From contig CBDICY010000032.1 of assembly GCA_965277445.1 (NCBI GenBank), forward strand, positions 2,852,001 through 2,916,000: 64,000 nt of DNA, read 5' to 3'. Source of the DNA: JAFMDF01 sp965277445. GTDB lineage: Bacteria > Bacteroidota > Bacteroidia > Chitinophagales > Saprospiraceae. Shown here in pieces: positions 8,091-17,280 of this stretch (its first letter is position 1; every line of letters begins with the position of its first letter). The notes beneath the pieces were generated by a model. That model was not told the origin of the DNA. It ran no database searches and was given only the letters and a program-made list of their open reading frames with translations. A program made the translations under genes and the position numbers.

Positions 8091-9011
8091 ATGTCTTTTA
8101 ATCTATATACTAAAAGTACACAGAGAACTTTACCGACCATCAAGCAAGATAAATCGCTCAATGAACCGAGTAATTATTTACCTAGTCAAGGATTAATGGA
8201 TGCGGTCAACGTAGCGCTAAATCTTGGTCTACCTTTATTATTAACTGGAGAACCGGGAACTGGAAAAACTAGACTGGCACATCACATTGCTTGGATCTTT
8301 AAATTGGGTAGACCGCTTATTTTTAATGCGCAGACAAGTTCTACGGTTAAGGACATCTTCTACAAATATGATGCCTTAGGTCATTTTCAGTTTAGTCAAA
8401 CGAGTAAAGAGCTATTGGCACCGACCGATATAGAAAAGCGATTTATTACCTATCACAGTCTGGGGAAGGCGATTAAAGAGAACAAACGTTTTGTGGTATT
8501 GATTGATGAAATAGATAAAGCACCAAGAGATTTACCGAATGATATTTTAGCTGCTTTAGAGGATTTGGAATTTCATGTTTCGGAAGTAGGCACTTCTTAT
8601 AAAGCATCTGAGGAAAATAAGCCGATTATTATTATGACCTCCAATTCGGAGAAAAACTTGCCAGATGCTTTTCTGCGGCGGGTTGCTTTTTATCATATTC
8701 CTTTTCCTAGTGGCGAACAACTATTAGAAATTTTAAAAACAAAGACTGCTGGTTTGTCGAGCGCCAATTTACAAACGGTCATCGCACATTTTGAATACAT
8801 TAGAGCGAATGTGGAATTAAGGAAAAAACCTGCTACCGCGGAATTGATTCATTGGGCTTTGTTATTACAAAAGTTAAATTTTGATACCAATAAATTGAAT
8901 AATATAAACCAGTTAGCAGCAAGCGATCAAAGTCAATTATTGATGTCTTATGCGGTATTGGCGAAAACGAAAGAAGATATGGCTAGTTTGAGGAGGTTGG
9001 TTGAAGCTTGA
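8091..9011 (+). CDS. MoxR-family AAA ATPase
   Basis: The 306-residue product is a single AAA+ module. It has Walker A GEPGTGKT near residue 53, Walker B VVLIDEIDKAPRDLPNDILA near residue 138, a sensor-like IIIMTSNSEKNLPDAFLRRV with arginine finger, and a C-terminal lid (FEYIRANVELRKKPATAELI). MoxR ATPases act as chaperone-like partners of proteins with vWA domains, remodelling or activating them. The gene starts at an ATG after a hairpin-rich gap. The next gene downstream encodes a large membrane protein with a vWA-like stretch, so the two probably form a functional pair. Which complex they serve is not shown by the sequence. Confidence 0.9.
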   Translation: MSFNLYTKSTQRTLPTIKQDKSLNEPSNYLPSQGLMDAVNVALNLGLPLLLTGEPGTGKTRLAHHIAWIFKLGRPLIFNAQTSSTVKDIFYKYDALGHFQFSQTSKELLAPTDIEKRFITYHSLGKAIKENKRFVVLIDEIDKAPRDLPNDILAALEDLEFHVSEVGTSYKASEENKPIIIMTSNSEKNLPDAFLRRVAFYHIPFPSGEQLLEILKTKTAGLSSANLQTVIAHFEYIRANVELRKKPATAELIHWALLLQKLNFDTNKLNNINQLAASDQSQLLMSYAVLAKTKEDMASLRRLVEA

Positions 9012-9051
9012 TAAAGGAATAGTACAACTCTTTGAAAATAATTTAGTTCAT

Positions 9052-9118
9052 CGAGTTGCGAGTTATGGGTTGCGAGTTGTTTTCGTATCCTAACCCGCAA
9101 CTCGCAACTCGCAACTCG
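9052..9118. repeat. Heptamer hairpin element c
   Basis: The left arm (9052-9079) is four units of the CGAGTTG type (CGAGTTG, CGAGTTA, TGGGTTG, CGAGTTG). The right arm (9091-9118) is four units of the CAACTCG type. It fills the gap between the MoxR ATPase and the membrane protein and reaches to about 50 bases before the latter's annotated TTG start. The same heptamer is used at 21948-22074. Confidence 0.9.
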
Positions 9119-9167
9119 TATCAACCAATCCACAAAATATCAATTTCTCGCACACCTAATTAGTAGG

Positions 9168-12100
9168 TTGGAAACGGAAGGCTTTACCTTCGGTACAGAG
9201 CAGTATTTGCAATGGCAAAAAATGTTAGAGCGGTTTCCTGCCGATTTAACTTTGGGGGAATTAAAGACCTTTATCTGTCCATTAATTGCGGCGAATGAAA
9301 CGGAACAAGCCTTAGTTTACGACTTGTACGACGAATGTTTGGCGGAAATTGAAACGATTAATGGGAGGACAAAATCAATTGCTACTAAAAGGAATTGGCT
9401 AAAACTTGGTTTGTTAAGCTTGGTTGCTTTGGCCGGTTTGATCATGGCTTACCGCTACTTTTTTCCTGCTGAAGCGAAAGCCAAAGTTTTATCGGAATAT
9501 ATCGAGCCTTCTTATTTACGCTTGACGCCGAATGAGGCCAAAACAGTTTGCATTAAGCGGAATAAATTAGCTGATAGACCGAGTATTAAAACAGCTACGC
9601 TCTTAAATGCGAGTAGTATTGATACAACTTTAGGGCAATTTCAATTGGATTCTATTTGTTTGCAATATGTGGCAAAAGATGAAGTGGGGGCGGATACTTT
9701 GGAGGTGCAATTGACAGATATTAATGGCAAAAATTGGTTGACAACTTATTATGTTAATGTTCGAGATATTCCACTAGATACGATTACTCGACAGGTTTTA
9801 CAGAAAAAAGCCCGTCCTGTCAGTACGCCTTTGTTTAGCACGAAAGACTTTCCTTACCCCAACGATATTCGAGAGCTGGCGATTCCGCCTTTGAATGCCT
9901 TAGAAAAATTTTATCAGGAAAATGCGAAGCTGATTAAATTTTTGTTATTAGCTTTATTGACGGCAATTTTGGCAAAAATACTGATTGCGAGAGATGAACG
10001 GCGCAAACGATTAATTGCGAACCCAAGTGAACAAGCAGCTGTTCTACCCATTTTAGGTTTGCCTAGTGCCTTACTCGCAGCGATTAAATCGGGAGAATTT
10101 TTCTACCGATTGATGAATAAATTCAGGCGGCGAACACCCGATGAATTTTATCGACTACATATTCCGAAAACGATTAACCATACCATTAAGAATGCAGGGA
10201 TGGTTAATTTTCAATATCAATTGCAAAGCCGGCCGTCGGAGTATTTATTGCTCATTGATGAATCTGCAGCTACGGCTCATTTAGCTCGATTATTTGATTT
10301 AATCCATGAATATTTTCAATTAAATGAAGTCCATTTTGAGCGATTTTATTGGAAGGATGGCTTGGCGTATAATGAAAAGAATCCGAAGGGGCTGACTGCT
10401 GAAACCTTACAACATCAGTTTTATCAATCTCAATTGATTGTCTTAGCGAATAGGGTGGAGACTAATGATTGGCAGACTGCTTTCAAAAATTGGACGGGAA
10501 GTGCCTTATTATTACCCATTTCAACTTACCTTAAATATAAAAAATCAAGTAGCCAAGTAACGAATTTTCAAGTTGTTCCTGCAAGTATTGAAGGTTTAAA
10601 CTATTTACTAGAAAAAACGCAAATTGTAGGAGGACAAACTACTTTAAAACGTGGCAATAGTGAATTGTTTGCAACCCAAAAACTAGAAACAGCAAATTTA
10701 GTTGAACAACTTAAAAAACACTTTCCAGAATCAGTAGTGCTTTGGATGACTGCTTGTGCGATTTATCCTAGTTTGCATTGGAATTTAACTTTACATCTTG
10801 GTGCTATCCTTGCAGAAACTAAAGACGAAAAAGGCTTATTGTCTATAGAAAATCTATTTGACCTTGTTAATTTACCTTGGTTTGTGGATTCGAGGATACC
10901 TGCCGAAATCAGAACGACCTTAGTTGATTTTCTGAGTGAGGAACATCCTAGTTTATACCAATCACTCACTAAGGAAATTAAACAGATTTTTGAAACACAC
11001 CGTCCCTTTACAACTGAGCAACTAGCTGCACCACAGCACGCTATTATTGGGATGAAAAATGATGGTGCGGAGCCATTAAATGAATCGGATGCTACGCCTA
11101 GTTTTTTCAATAAGAATAATATTCCTGTCATTGAAAAATTGACGAGAAAACAACAAGTCTTAGATTTTTTAATTCCGAAAGACTGGCAACAGTATTTGCA
11201 GAAAGTAGGCTTTCCAAACTTAGGAATGCAGGATTTTTGGAAAGATGTGTTGTTTTTTATCTTACCACTTTGGTTATTATGCGCAGGATTTATTTGGAAT
11301 CTTCCTGAAACATGGGATAACTGTCAGGGAGAAATTGTTCCTTACGTCTACGAAGGAGAACTGCTTTCTTTATGTATTGACGAGCCACAAGATCGAATTT
11401 TACTACAAGAATATTATGCTAGAGATGCTATTGCTGCCACACAAGGAAGGACGGTGGATAGTTTAGCAACTATTGTCAAAAAATCACTAGATAAAGGAAT
11501 CTTGGAAGCAGTTTTAGATAGAAGAGATGATTCAGATGCCAAGGTTTTACAATCGGCTGTAAAGTCTTTCTTTGGTAATATTGGAACGGCTTATTATAAT
11601 CAAGGCGTACAATTATACGATAAATCAAACGAAGCAGAAGAGAATACAGAGGAAAGAGCGAATTTAAGAGATGAAGTTTGTTATCATTTTGACCGAGCGA
11701 TATTGTTTGATAGTTTGGATGTGCAACTGCAGAAGGCAGTTCGTTGGTGTTTGAAAAATCAGATTAAATCCGTCAACCTACAAGGACGTATTTTAGATGC
11801 GACCACCCAAAATCCAATTGCCAATGCTAAAGTGAGTTTTTTGAGCCAAACGGTTGCGACCAATGCTACAGGGGAATTTGCTTTAAGCATCGATAAAAAA
11901 TCCATGACGACTCAAATTGTCGCTTTGAAAATAAGAAGAACGGATTATGTCAGTCGTGCCGATAGTTTTGTACTACAACAAATAGATAGAGAAACTTACC
12001 TGATTGGGGAAGCGATTTATTTGACGCCTAAGGAAAAAGCAATTATTAGATACAATATTAATGGAACGGTCAAAGATAAAGTAACGGCAAAAGCAGCAAT

Positions 12101-13268
12101 TGGTACGATTAATATTTATGTCAATGGACAATTAGAGGCAACGGTTGAAAATGGAACGTTTGCTTTTGAATTAACCAATGAAGTAATTAAAGGGGACAAA
12201 ATGACGATTCGTTTTGCCAGCATAGATTACGAGCCATTGACACAAGTCATTAATTTTAATAACCATAAAGAAATTGGATTGGGTGTTGTCTTGACTCCAT
12301 TACCGAAAGATTTTGTGGATGCGACGGTTGGTGCAACCGCAACGGCGGATGCCAGTGGAACGGTAACGGATTCTTTGGATTACCTATTGACGACGATTAT
12401 TGAAACGAGAGAAGCATTTGTGCCTTTTAGTTTTGAAACTCCTATTCCAAAAATGGAATTAATAGAAGGAGATACTTTTTTAATGGGGGATGTTTTAGGT
12501 GATAAAGTGGCAGCGAATGAACCACCACATTCTGTTGCTTTGAATAGTTATTATTTAGGAACTTATGAAGTCACTTACGAAGAGTTTGATCGATTTGCGC
12601 AAGCCACCAAAACGCCTTTAAATAGTGATAATGGATGGGGGAGAGGAAAACAACCAATCACAGGCGTTAATTGGTACGAAGCGATTGAGTATTGTAATTG
12701 GTTAAGCCAAGAACATGGTTACGAACCTGTTTATACGATTGATAAAACAACCCTAGATGAAGCGAATGAAAATGAATCGGATAGTTTAAAATGGACGATT
12801 GTACCGAATTGGACCGCCAATGGATACCGACTTCCTACAGAGGCAGAATGGGAATTTGCGGCTCGACAAGGTGGTCAAAGCATTCGATTTGGTCATGGTA
12901 TTAATCAAGCTAATCCTGATCATGTCAATTTTGCTGGCACAGAAACACCTGCCCAAACCTATGTCGTAGCGGGTATTAATCGGGAACAAACGGTTGCTGT
13001 TGGTAGCTTTGCCGCCAATGGATTGGGTTTATTTGATATGAGTGGGAATGTAAGTGAATGGTGCTGGGATTGGTCGGGAGATTATGATACGGAGCCACTT
13101 AACCTACTGCCTAAAGGTTTGGAAACGGGGTCGCTTAAAGTTACTCGTGGAGGTAGCTTTATAGATGCGGTTACGGCTATTCGGACAAGTGCTAGAGCTA
13201 GTATTGCTCCTCAAGAAAAAGGATTTGTGGGTTTTCGATTGTGTCGAGGCGTTAATGCAGCTAATTAA
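9168..13268 (+). CDS. Large membrane protein with vWA-like region and FGE-like domain, MoxR partner
   Basis: The 1366-residue product has three predicted membrane helices (about residues 78-100, 255-275 and 692-712). If the N-terminus is inside, residues 275-692 are cytoplasmic and 712-1366 extracytoplasmic. The cytoplasmic part includes LLLIDESAATAHLARLFD (about 359), like a vWA fold with an incomplete DxSxS site. Two carboxypeptidase-regulatory-like beta domains lie near 871-915 and 963-1036. The end (about 1093-1360) is an FGE/SUMF1-type fold: GYRLPTEAEWEFAARQG, FDMSGNVSEWCWDW, GGSFIDA, GFVGFRLCRGV. The region RTSARAS replaces the catalytic cysteine motif RCAARS, so formylglycine synthesis is unlikely. 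The annotated TTG start may be too short: the frame upstream reads FLAHLISRL in family style but has no standard start codon. Confidence 0.75.
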   Translation: METEGFTFGTEQYLQWQKMLERFPADLTLGELKTFICPLIAANETEQALVYDLYDECLAEIETINGRTKSIATKRNWLKLGLLSLVALAGLIMAYRYFFPAEAKAKVLSEYIEPSYLRLTPNEAKTVCIKRNKLADRPSIKTATLLNASSIDTTLGQFQLDSICLQYVAKDEVGADTLEVQLTDINGKNWLTTYYVNVRDIPLDTITRQVLQKKARPVSTPLFSTKDFPYPNDIRELAIPPLNALEKFYQENAKLIKFLLLALLTAILAKILIARDERRKRLIANPSEQAAVLPILGLPSALLAAIKSGEFFYRLMNKFRRRTPDEFYRLHIPKTINHTIKNAGMVNFQYQLQSRPSEYLLLIDESAATAHLARLFDLIHEYFQLNEVHFERFYWKDGLAYNEKNPKGLTAETLQHQFYQSQLIVLANRVETNDWQTAFKNWTGSALLLPISTYLKYKKSSSQVTNFQVVPASIEGLNYLLEKTQIVGGQTTLKRGNSELFATQKLETANLVEQLKKHFPESVVLWMTACAIYPSLHWNLTLHLGAILAETKDEKGLLSIENLFDLVNLPWFVDSRIPAEIRTTLVDFLSEEHPSLYQSLTKEIKQIFETHRPFTTEQLAAPQHAIIGMKNDGAEPLNESDATPSFFNKNNIPVIEKLTRKQQVLDFLIPKDWQQYLQKVGFPNLGMQDFWKDVLFFILPLWLLCAGFIWNLPETWDNCQGEIVPYVYEGELLSLCIDEPQDRILLQEYYARDAIAATQGRTVDSLATIVKKSLDKGILEAVLDRRDDSDAKVLQSAVKSFFGNIGTAYYNQGVQLYDKSNEAEENTEERANLRDEVCYHFDRAILFDSLDVQLQKAVRWCLKNQIKSVNLQGRILDATTQNPIANAKVSFLSQTVATNATGEFALSIDKKSMTTQIVALKIRRTDYVSRADSFVLQQIDRETYLIGEAIYLTPKEKAIIRYNINGTVKDKVTAKAAIGTINIYVNGQLEATVENGTFAFELTNEVIKGDKMTIRFASIDYEPLTQVINFNNHKEIGLGVVLTPLPKDFVDATVGATATADASGTVTDSLDYLLTTIIETREAFVPFSFETPIPKMELIEGDTFLMGDVLGDKVAANEPPHSVALNSYYLGTYEVTYEEFDRFAQATKTPLNSDNGWGRGKQPITGVNWYEAIEYCNWLSQEHGYEPVYTIDKTTLDEANENESDSLKWTIVPNWTANGYRLPTEAEWEFAARQGGQSIRFGHGINQANPDHVNFAGTETPAQTYVVAGINREQTVAVGSFAANGLGLFDMSGNVSEWCWDWSGDYDTEPLNLLPKGLETGSLKVTRGGSFIDAVTAIRTSARASIAPQEKGFVGFRLCRGVNAAN

Positions 13269-13277
13269 TTTAAGGAT

Positions 13278-14312
13278 ATGCTCAAACTAGCTTATAAATT
13301 TTTACTACTCTTCCTTATTGTAATTTCAACTGCTATTTTCTTGAATAGTATGCTTAGATTGCCTTATTATTGGGGAAATCCACAATTAGCAGCAAAAGAG
13401 GCCTATTTAAAAGAACAAGCGATTCCACCAAAAGCTTATTTTATTGGTTCCAGTATTACCTATCATGCGGTTAACCCAACGACTTTTTGTGAGGTAACGA
13501 ATCAATCTAAGCATTATGCTTTTAATTTAGGCGTGGATGGTGCTCAACCACCACAGACCTTTTATTTGGTAGAAGCCCTCTTGAAGAAAGAAACACCCAT
13601 TGATTATATATTTCTTGAGTTGAATAGCTTTGACCAAATGGCACCTCATCTTTTTCAGACAACTAGAAACAAATATTATTATCGGTTAGACCATTTTTGG
13701 GCGAGTTTAAAATATTTCATTTATGCCGATTACCTCAAAAATGCAGGGTTACGGATTACGCACAAATTAGGGTTGATGGCTAAACATGGGGTTACCTTTT
13801 TAGAAAGTACTTTCAAAATTGGGATGCGTAAAGAAATGATTAAAATGCAAATGACCCCGCTTGCAAAAATGAAAAATACAAGAGACAGCTATGGCTATTA
13901 TGCACTTTTAGCGAATAAGGAAAAAGAAAAAATAGCTATTGATAATTTGAGGAAACAATTAGCGACCACCAAGCAAAAGTTTACTGCTGCCTACTCAAAA
14001 GAAGTAAAAGCGCAAGCGTATAATCCTGTTTTGCAGGAGATGCTAATGGACTTGATTCATCAAGCCAAGGCTAAAAATATTGAAATGGTTTACTTGCTGA
14101 CGCCTTTTAATTGTGCTTTTGATAGCGTTTCAGAGATGAGAAGCCTATTTGAGTCCCTTCCGCCAGCTAATAGAATTGATTTGGCGAATCCAAATAAATA
14201 TCCTACATTTTATGAAGTAGCCAATAGATGGGATATCGGTCATTTTAATGATGCTGGTGCGACCTTGTATACCCAGAAATTGGGAGAATTCACTAAGCAA
14301 CTATTGCAGTAG
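13278..14312 (+). CDS. SGNH-like hydrolase/acyltransferase, copy 1
   Basis: The 344-residue product starts with a membrane anchor or signal (LAYKFLLLFLIVISTAIFL). KAYFIGSSITYHAV follows, with the candidate nucleophile serine of an SGNH hydrolase near residue 60. The C-terminal block RWDIGHFNDAGATLY holds the Asp and His of the catalytic triad (D-I-G-H). Periplasmic SGNH proteins of this type transfer or remove acyl groups on exported glycans with an MBOAT partner, as in alginate or teichoic-acid modification. A close paralogue lies at 16166-17203 on the other side of an MBOAT gene. It begins nine bases after the FGE-like gene, so read-through transcription from the MoxR module is possible. 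Confidence 0.75.
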   Translation: MLKLAYKFLLLFLIVISTAIFLNSMLRLPYYWGNPQLAAKEAYLKEQAIPPKAYFIGSSITYHAVNPTTFCEVTNQSKHYAFNLGVDGAQPPQTFYLVEALLKKETPIDYIFLELNSFDQMAPHLFQTTRNKYYYRLDHFWASLKYFIYADYLKNAGLRITHKLGLMAKHGVTFLESTFKIGMRKEMIKMQMTPLAKMKNTRDSYGYYALLANKEKEKIAIDNLRKQLATTKQKFTAAYSKEVKAQAYNPVLQEMLMDLIHQAKAKNIEMVYLLTPFNCAFDSVSEMRSLFESLPPANRIDLANPNKYPTFYEVANRWDIGHFNDAGATLYTQKLGEFTKQLLQ

Positions 14313-14328
14313 GCGGTAAACAGTACAA

Positions 14329-14443
14329 GCTGACCGTAAATAACCTGTAACAGCCAAATTCATTTGACTAGTTCTACACAAAGTATTGAATTTCAACCAG
14401 CTAATTAAAATTGGCGGTTACGAATTCGCATTTGTGGTCAGCC
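14329..14443. repeat. Structured intergenic repeat, copy 1
   Basis: The core 14344-14443 (CCTGTAACAGCC...GTGGTCAGCC) is repeated at 14547-14645 with few changes. It is bordered by GCTGACC (14329-14335) and GGTCAGC (14436-14442). Internal palindromes suggest a multi-stem structure. Confidence 0.8.
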
Positions 14444-14525
14444 TGAGTAGACAGTTGCTATATGTTTTTGAGGATCAATTGAATCAAACATTAAATTGAT
14501 GTGATAACTTTTGCCAAATCGAATA

Positions 14526-14649
14526 GGATGGTTGACCTTCAGTCAACCTGTAACAGCCAAATTCATTTGGCTAGTTTTACACAAAGTACTGAATTTCAAC
14601 CAGCCACACAAATTGGCGGTTACGAATTCGTATTTGTGGTCAGCCATCC
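14526..14649. repeat. Structured intergenic repeat, copy 2, with 12-bp terminal inverted repeats
   Basis: The ends GGATGGTTGACC and GGTCAGCCATCC are inverted repeats with one mismatch. Inside are AGCCAAAT/ATTTGGCT and CCACACAAAT/ATTTGTGG stems. The 99-base core matches copy 1 (14344-14443). It looks like a non-autonomous palindromic element. No other gene or motif is seen in the gap 14313-14729. Confidence 0.8.
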
Positions 14650-14729
14650 AATAAGGTACAAAAATTGACAGAGAGCCAAGAATAAAAAAACTGTCAACTA
14701 TTTAAGATTTTAACAACTACCAAATAAAA

Positions 14730-16154
14730 ATGCTATTTAATTCTTATACGTATTTTATCTTTTTTCCGATTGTTGTCGGACTTTACTTTCTGATATCATC
14801 TGTTCGAGCACGGATTATTTGGTTACTGATTGCCAGCTACTTTTTTTACATGTGCTGGAACCCTATTTTTATTTTATTAATAATCGTTTCTACTTTAGTC
14901 GATTATTTTGTAGGAAAAGCGATTGGGAATGAGGAGTCACCAAGCGCTAAAAAGAAATTGCTTTGGCTTAGTTTAGCGATTAATTTAGGCATTCTTTTTT
15001 CTTTTAAATACTATAATTTTTTAAGGGAAAACTTACAAGTTATTTTCAGTCATTTAAGCGAAAGCTTGATTATTCCTGAGCATAGTTGGCTGTTGCCTGT
15101 AGGTATTTCTTTTTATACTTTTCAGACTTTAAGTTATACCATTGATGTCTACAGAGGACAACAAAAAGCGGAAACTAACTTTTTTAACTTTGCATTGTAT
15201 GTTTCCTTCTTTCCTCAATTAGTGGCAGGGCCAATTGAACGTTCTACCAACCTATTGCCTCAGTTTTTAGAAAAGCACGAATTTGATTATCAACGAATTA
15301 GAAGTGGATTGCTACTCATTTTATTAGGGCTTTTTAAAAAAATAGTCATTGCTGATCGCTTTGCGGTGTATGCCGATCAAATATTTGATAACCCTGGAGC
15401 ATATTCAGGTATGGCAGTTATCTTGGGTATTGTCTTTTTTAGTTTTCAAATTTATTGTGATTTTTCTGGTTATACAGATATTGCTATTGGTTCTGCTAGA
15501 GTATTAGGTTATCGGCTAATGGATAATTTTAAAGGACCTTATTTTACTAAAAGCATTCGGAATTTTTGGCGACATTGGCATATTTCTCTATCTACTTGGT
15601 TTAGAGATTACGTGTATTTGCCCTTGGGTGGAAATAGAGTAGGATCATATAAATTGTATCGAAACCTAGTTATCGTATTTCTAGTAACGGGACTCTGGCA
15701 TGGCGCTAATTGGACCTTTGTTGCTTGGGGACTGTTTCATGGTCTTTTTCTAATTATAGAAAGACTTGGATTTGGTGATTTTCTAAAAAAGCTACCTAGT
15801 TTTTTACAAGTTACCTATACTTTTTTGCTGGTGTCTTTGGGGTGGGTTTTCTTTCGTGCTAGTTCTATGACCGATGCTTTCTTAGTATTGCAAAGCATTC
15901 CTATTGGGGATGGTGCTTTTTTTGAGGTGAATATTTTTAAAGATGTTGTTGCACAGGTAGAGTTTAAAATCTCTTTAGCTTTATTACCGCTTATTTGGTT
16001 GCTACATTACATTGAATACCATACAAACCTGGTGGATACGATTTTGAATAAACCAATTTTCTTACGTTGGACGATTTACGTTTTATTGATTTTAGCCATT
16101 CCGCTGTTAGGTGAATATGGAGGCAATAAACCTTTTATTTATTTTCAATTTTGA
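14730..16154 (+). CDS. MBOAT-family membrane O-acyltransferase (AlgI/DltB-like)
   Basis: The 474-residue multi-pass protein has the normal MBOAT length. Signature segments are FFPQLVAGPIERSTNLLPQF, FQIYCDFSGYTDIAIGSARV, FWRHWHISLSTWFRDYVYLP and GLWHGANWTFVAWGLFHG, the last with the catalytic histidine. These enzymes carry an acyl group, usually acetyl, across the inner membrane for addition to extracellular polysaccharide, and need a periplasmic SGNH partner. Here two SGNH paralogues flank the gene. It overlaps or nearly touches the downstream one, so they are surely co-transcribed. The glycan is presumably the exported polymer of this region, which is inference. Confidence 0.92.
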   Translation: MLFNSYTYFIFFPIVVGLYFLISSVRARIIWLLIASYFFYMCWNPIFILLIIVSTLVDYFVGKAIGNEESPSAKKKLLWLSLAINLGILFSFKYYNFLRENLQVIFSHLSESLIIPEHSWLLPVGISFYTFQTLSYTIDVYRGQQKAETNFFNFALYVSFFPQLVAGPIERSTNLLPQFLEKHEFDYQRIRSGLLLILLGLFKKIVIADRFAVYADQIFDNPGAYSGMAVILGIVFFSFQIYCDFSGYTDIAIGSARVLGYRLMDNFKGPYFTKSIRNFWRHWHISLSTWFRDYVYLPLGGNRVGSYKLYRNLVIVFLVTGLWHGANWTFVAWGLFHGLFLIIERLGFGDFLKKLPSFLQVTYTFLLVSLGWVFFRASSMTDAFLVLQSIPIGDGAFFEVNIFKDVVAQVEFKISLALLPLIWLLHYIEYHTNLVDTILNKPIFLRWTIYVLLILAIPLLGEYGGNKPFIYFQF

Positions 16155-16165
16155 GTTGGGGAAAT

Positions 16166-17203
16166 ATGATTAAACTAGTAACAAAAGGTAGTATTTTAAT
16201 TGGAATATTATTTGCCATTACCGTGGTAATGAACTCGATAGATCCTTTGCCTTATACTTGGGGAAGTATTCAGCTGAATACGAAAATTCAATTTTTAAAA
16301 GATAAAAAAATAACGCCTAAAGCCTATTTTATTGGATCAAGTAATACGCTTCGACAGGTTATTCCTAATTTATTTAATAAACTGGTAGAACGAGATAGTA
16401 CCTATGCTTTTAATTTGGGGGTAGATGGAGCTTTACCACCTAAAACTTTTCACATTCTTGAAAACTTGATTCAAGAACAACCGAACATCGAATATATCTT
16501 TTTGGAGGTTAACGGATTCGAATATTTACCAGAGCATTACTTTATTCCTACCAGAAGAAAGTACTACTATAAACTGCCTGAATTATGGAAGAGTTATCGC
16601 TATATATGGTCAGGAAGTAGTAGTTTAAAGGTCAAATTGGGGATGACGATTAAGTACCTGATAGCTTATGCAGAAAACGCCTTTAAAATAGGTATGCGAA
16701 CAGATTTCATTAAGTTTATTCATGGAGAAAATGTTTTTGACTATAGTTTTGTGGGAAAAAATGGAGACGGTTATTACCCACTAGAGGGAATGCATACCAC
16801 AACTGAACGGATGAAAAAACGATTGCCCACTTATCTGCAAAACTTGAACAACGATTTTACTAAGGTGTATCAGCATCTTGAAACCATCGACAACGTGGTT
16901 TATAATGATTACTTAAGAACGTTATTGCTCGAACAGTTGGCGTTAGCAAAAAGTAGAGGTGTCGAAATCATTTTTTTATTAAATCCGATTAAGCCTGAAT
17001 TTCACGAGGTAGCAGATATAGTGGCCTTGTTTTACAGTTTGCCGGCAAGCAATAGAATAGATTTGGCGAATCCAATCAACTATCCTGAGTTTTATCAATT
17101 AGAAAATAGATGGGACGAAGGACATCTTAATGACGCAGGGGCAAAAATTTATACCCGGAAATTAGCAGCGGCATTTAGGGAACGACTGGAAGCAACAAGG
17201 TAA
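16166..17203 (+). CDS. SGNH-like hydrolase/acyltransferase, copy 2
   Basis: The product is about 345 residues and clearly paralogous to 13278-14312. It has a signal or anchor (KGSILIGILFAITVVMNSI), KAYFIGSSNTLRQV with the candidate nucleophile serine, YAFNLGVDGALPPKTFHILE, and the C-terminal RWDEGHLNDAGAKIYTRKL with the D-x-x-H pair. I start at the ATG 16166-16168, preceded by GGGGAAAT; a TTG at 16151 would overlap the MBOAT stop and add five residues. Together with the MBOAT protein it probably O-acylates an exported glycan. The two copies may act on different positions or as a transferase/esterase pair. Confidence 0.77.
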   Translation: MIKLVTKGSILIGILFAITVVMNSIDPLPYTWGSIQLNTKIQFLKDKKITPKAYFIGSSNTLRQVIPNLFNKLVERDSTYAFNLGVDGALPPKTFHILENLIQEQPNIEYIFLEVNGFEYLPEHYFIPTRRKYYYKLPELWKSYRYIWSGSSSLKVKLGMTIKYLIAYAENAFKIGMRTDFIKFIHGENVFDYSFVGKNGDGYYPLEGMHTTTERMKKRLPTYLQNLNNDFTKVYQHLETIDNVVYNDYLRTLLLEQLALAKSRGVEIIFLLNPIKPEFHEVADIVALFYSLPASNRIDLANPINYPEFYQLENRWDEGHLNDAGAKIYTRKLAAAFRERLEATR

Positions 17204-17280
17204 CAAAGCAACATCGAAACAAGATAACTTGAACGACCCATATTTATCTCGTATCATTGTAATTTATTTTAACTCATCGT

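Noticed and set aside
7936..8196. 86-codon ORF before the MoxR gene
   Set aside because: It lies mostly in an inverted-repeat element, overlaps the MoxR start in another frame and has no protein-like features.
8948..9133. Minus-strand ORF with tandem ASCELRVR-like residues
   Set aside because: It is the translation of the heptamer hairpin c.
10763..11131. Antisense 122-codon ORF within the large membrane-protein gene
   Set aside because: It is a shadow of a well supported coding frame with domain matches.
12445..13268. Active formylglycine-generating enzyme
   Set aside because: The catalytic cysteine positions are replaced, so only the fold is claimed.
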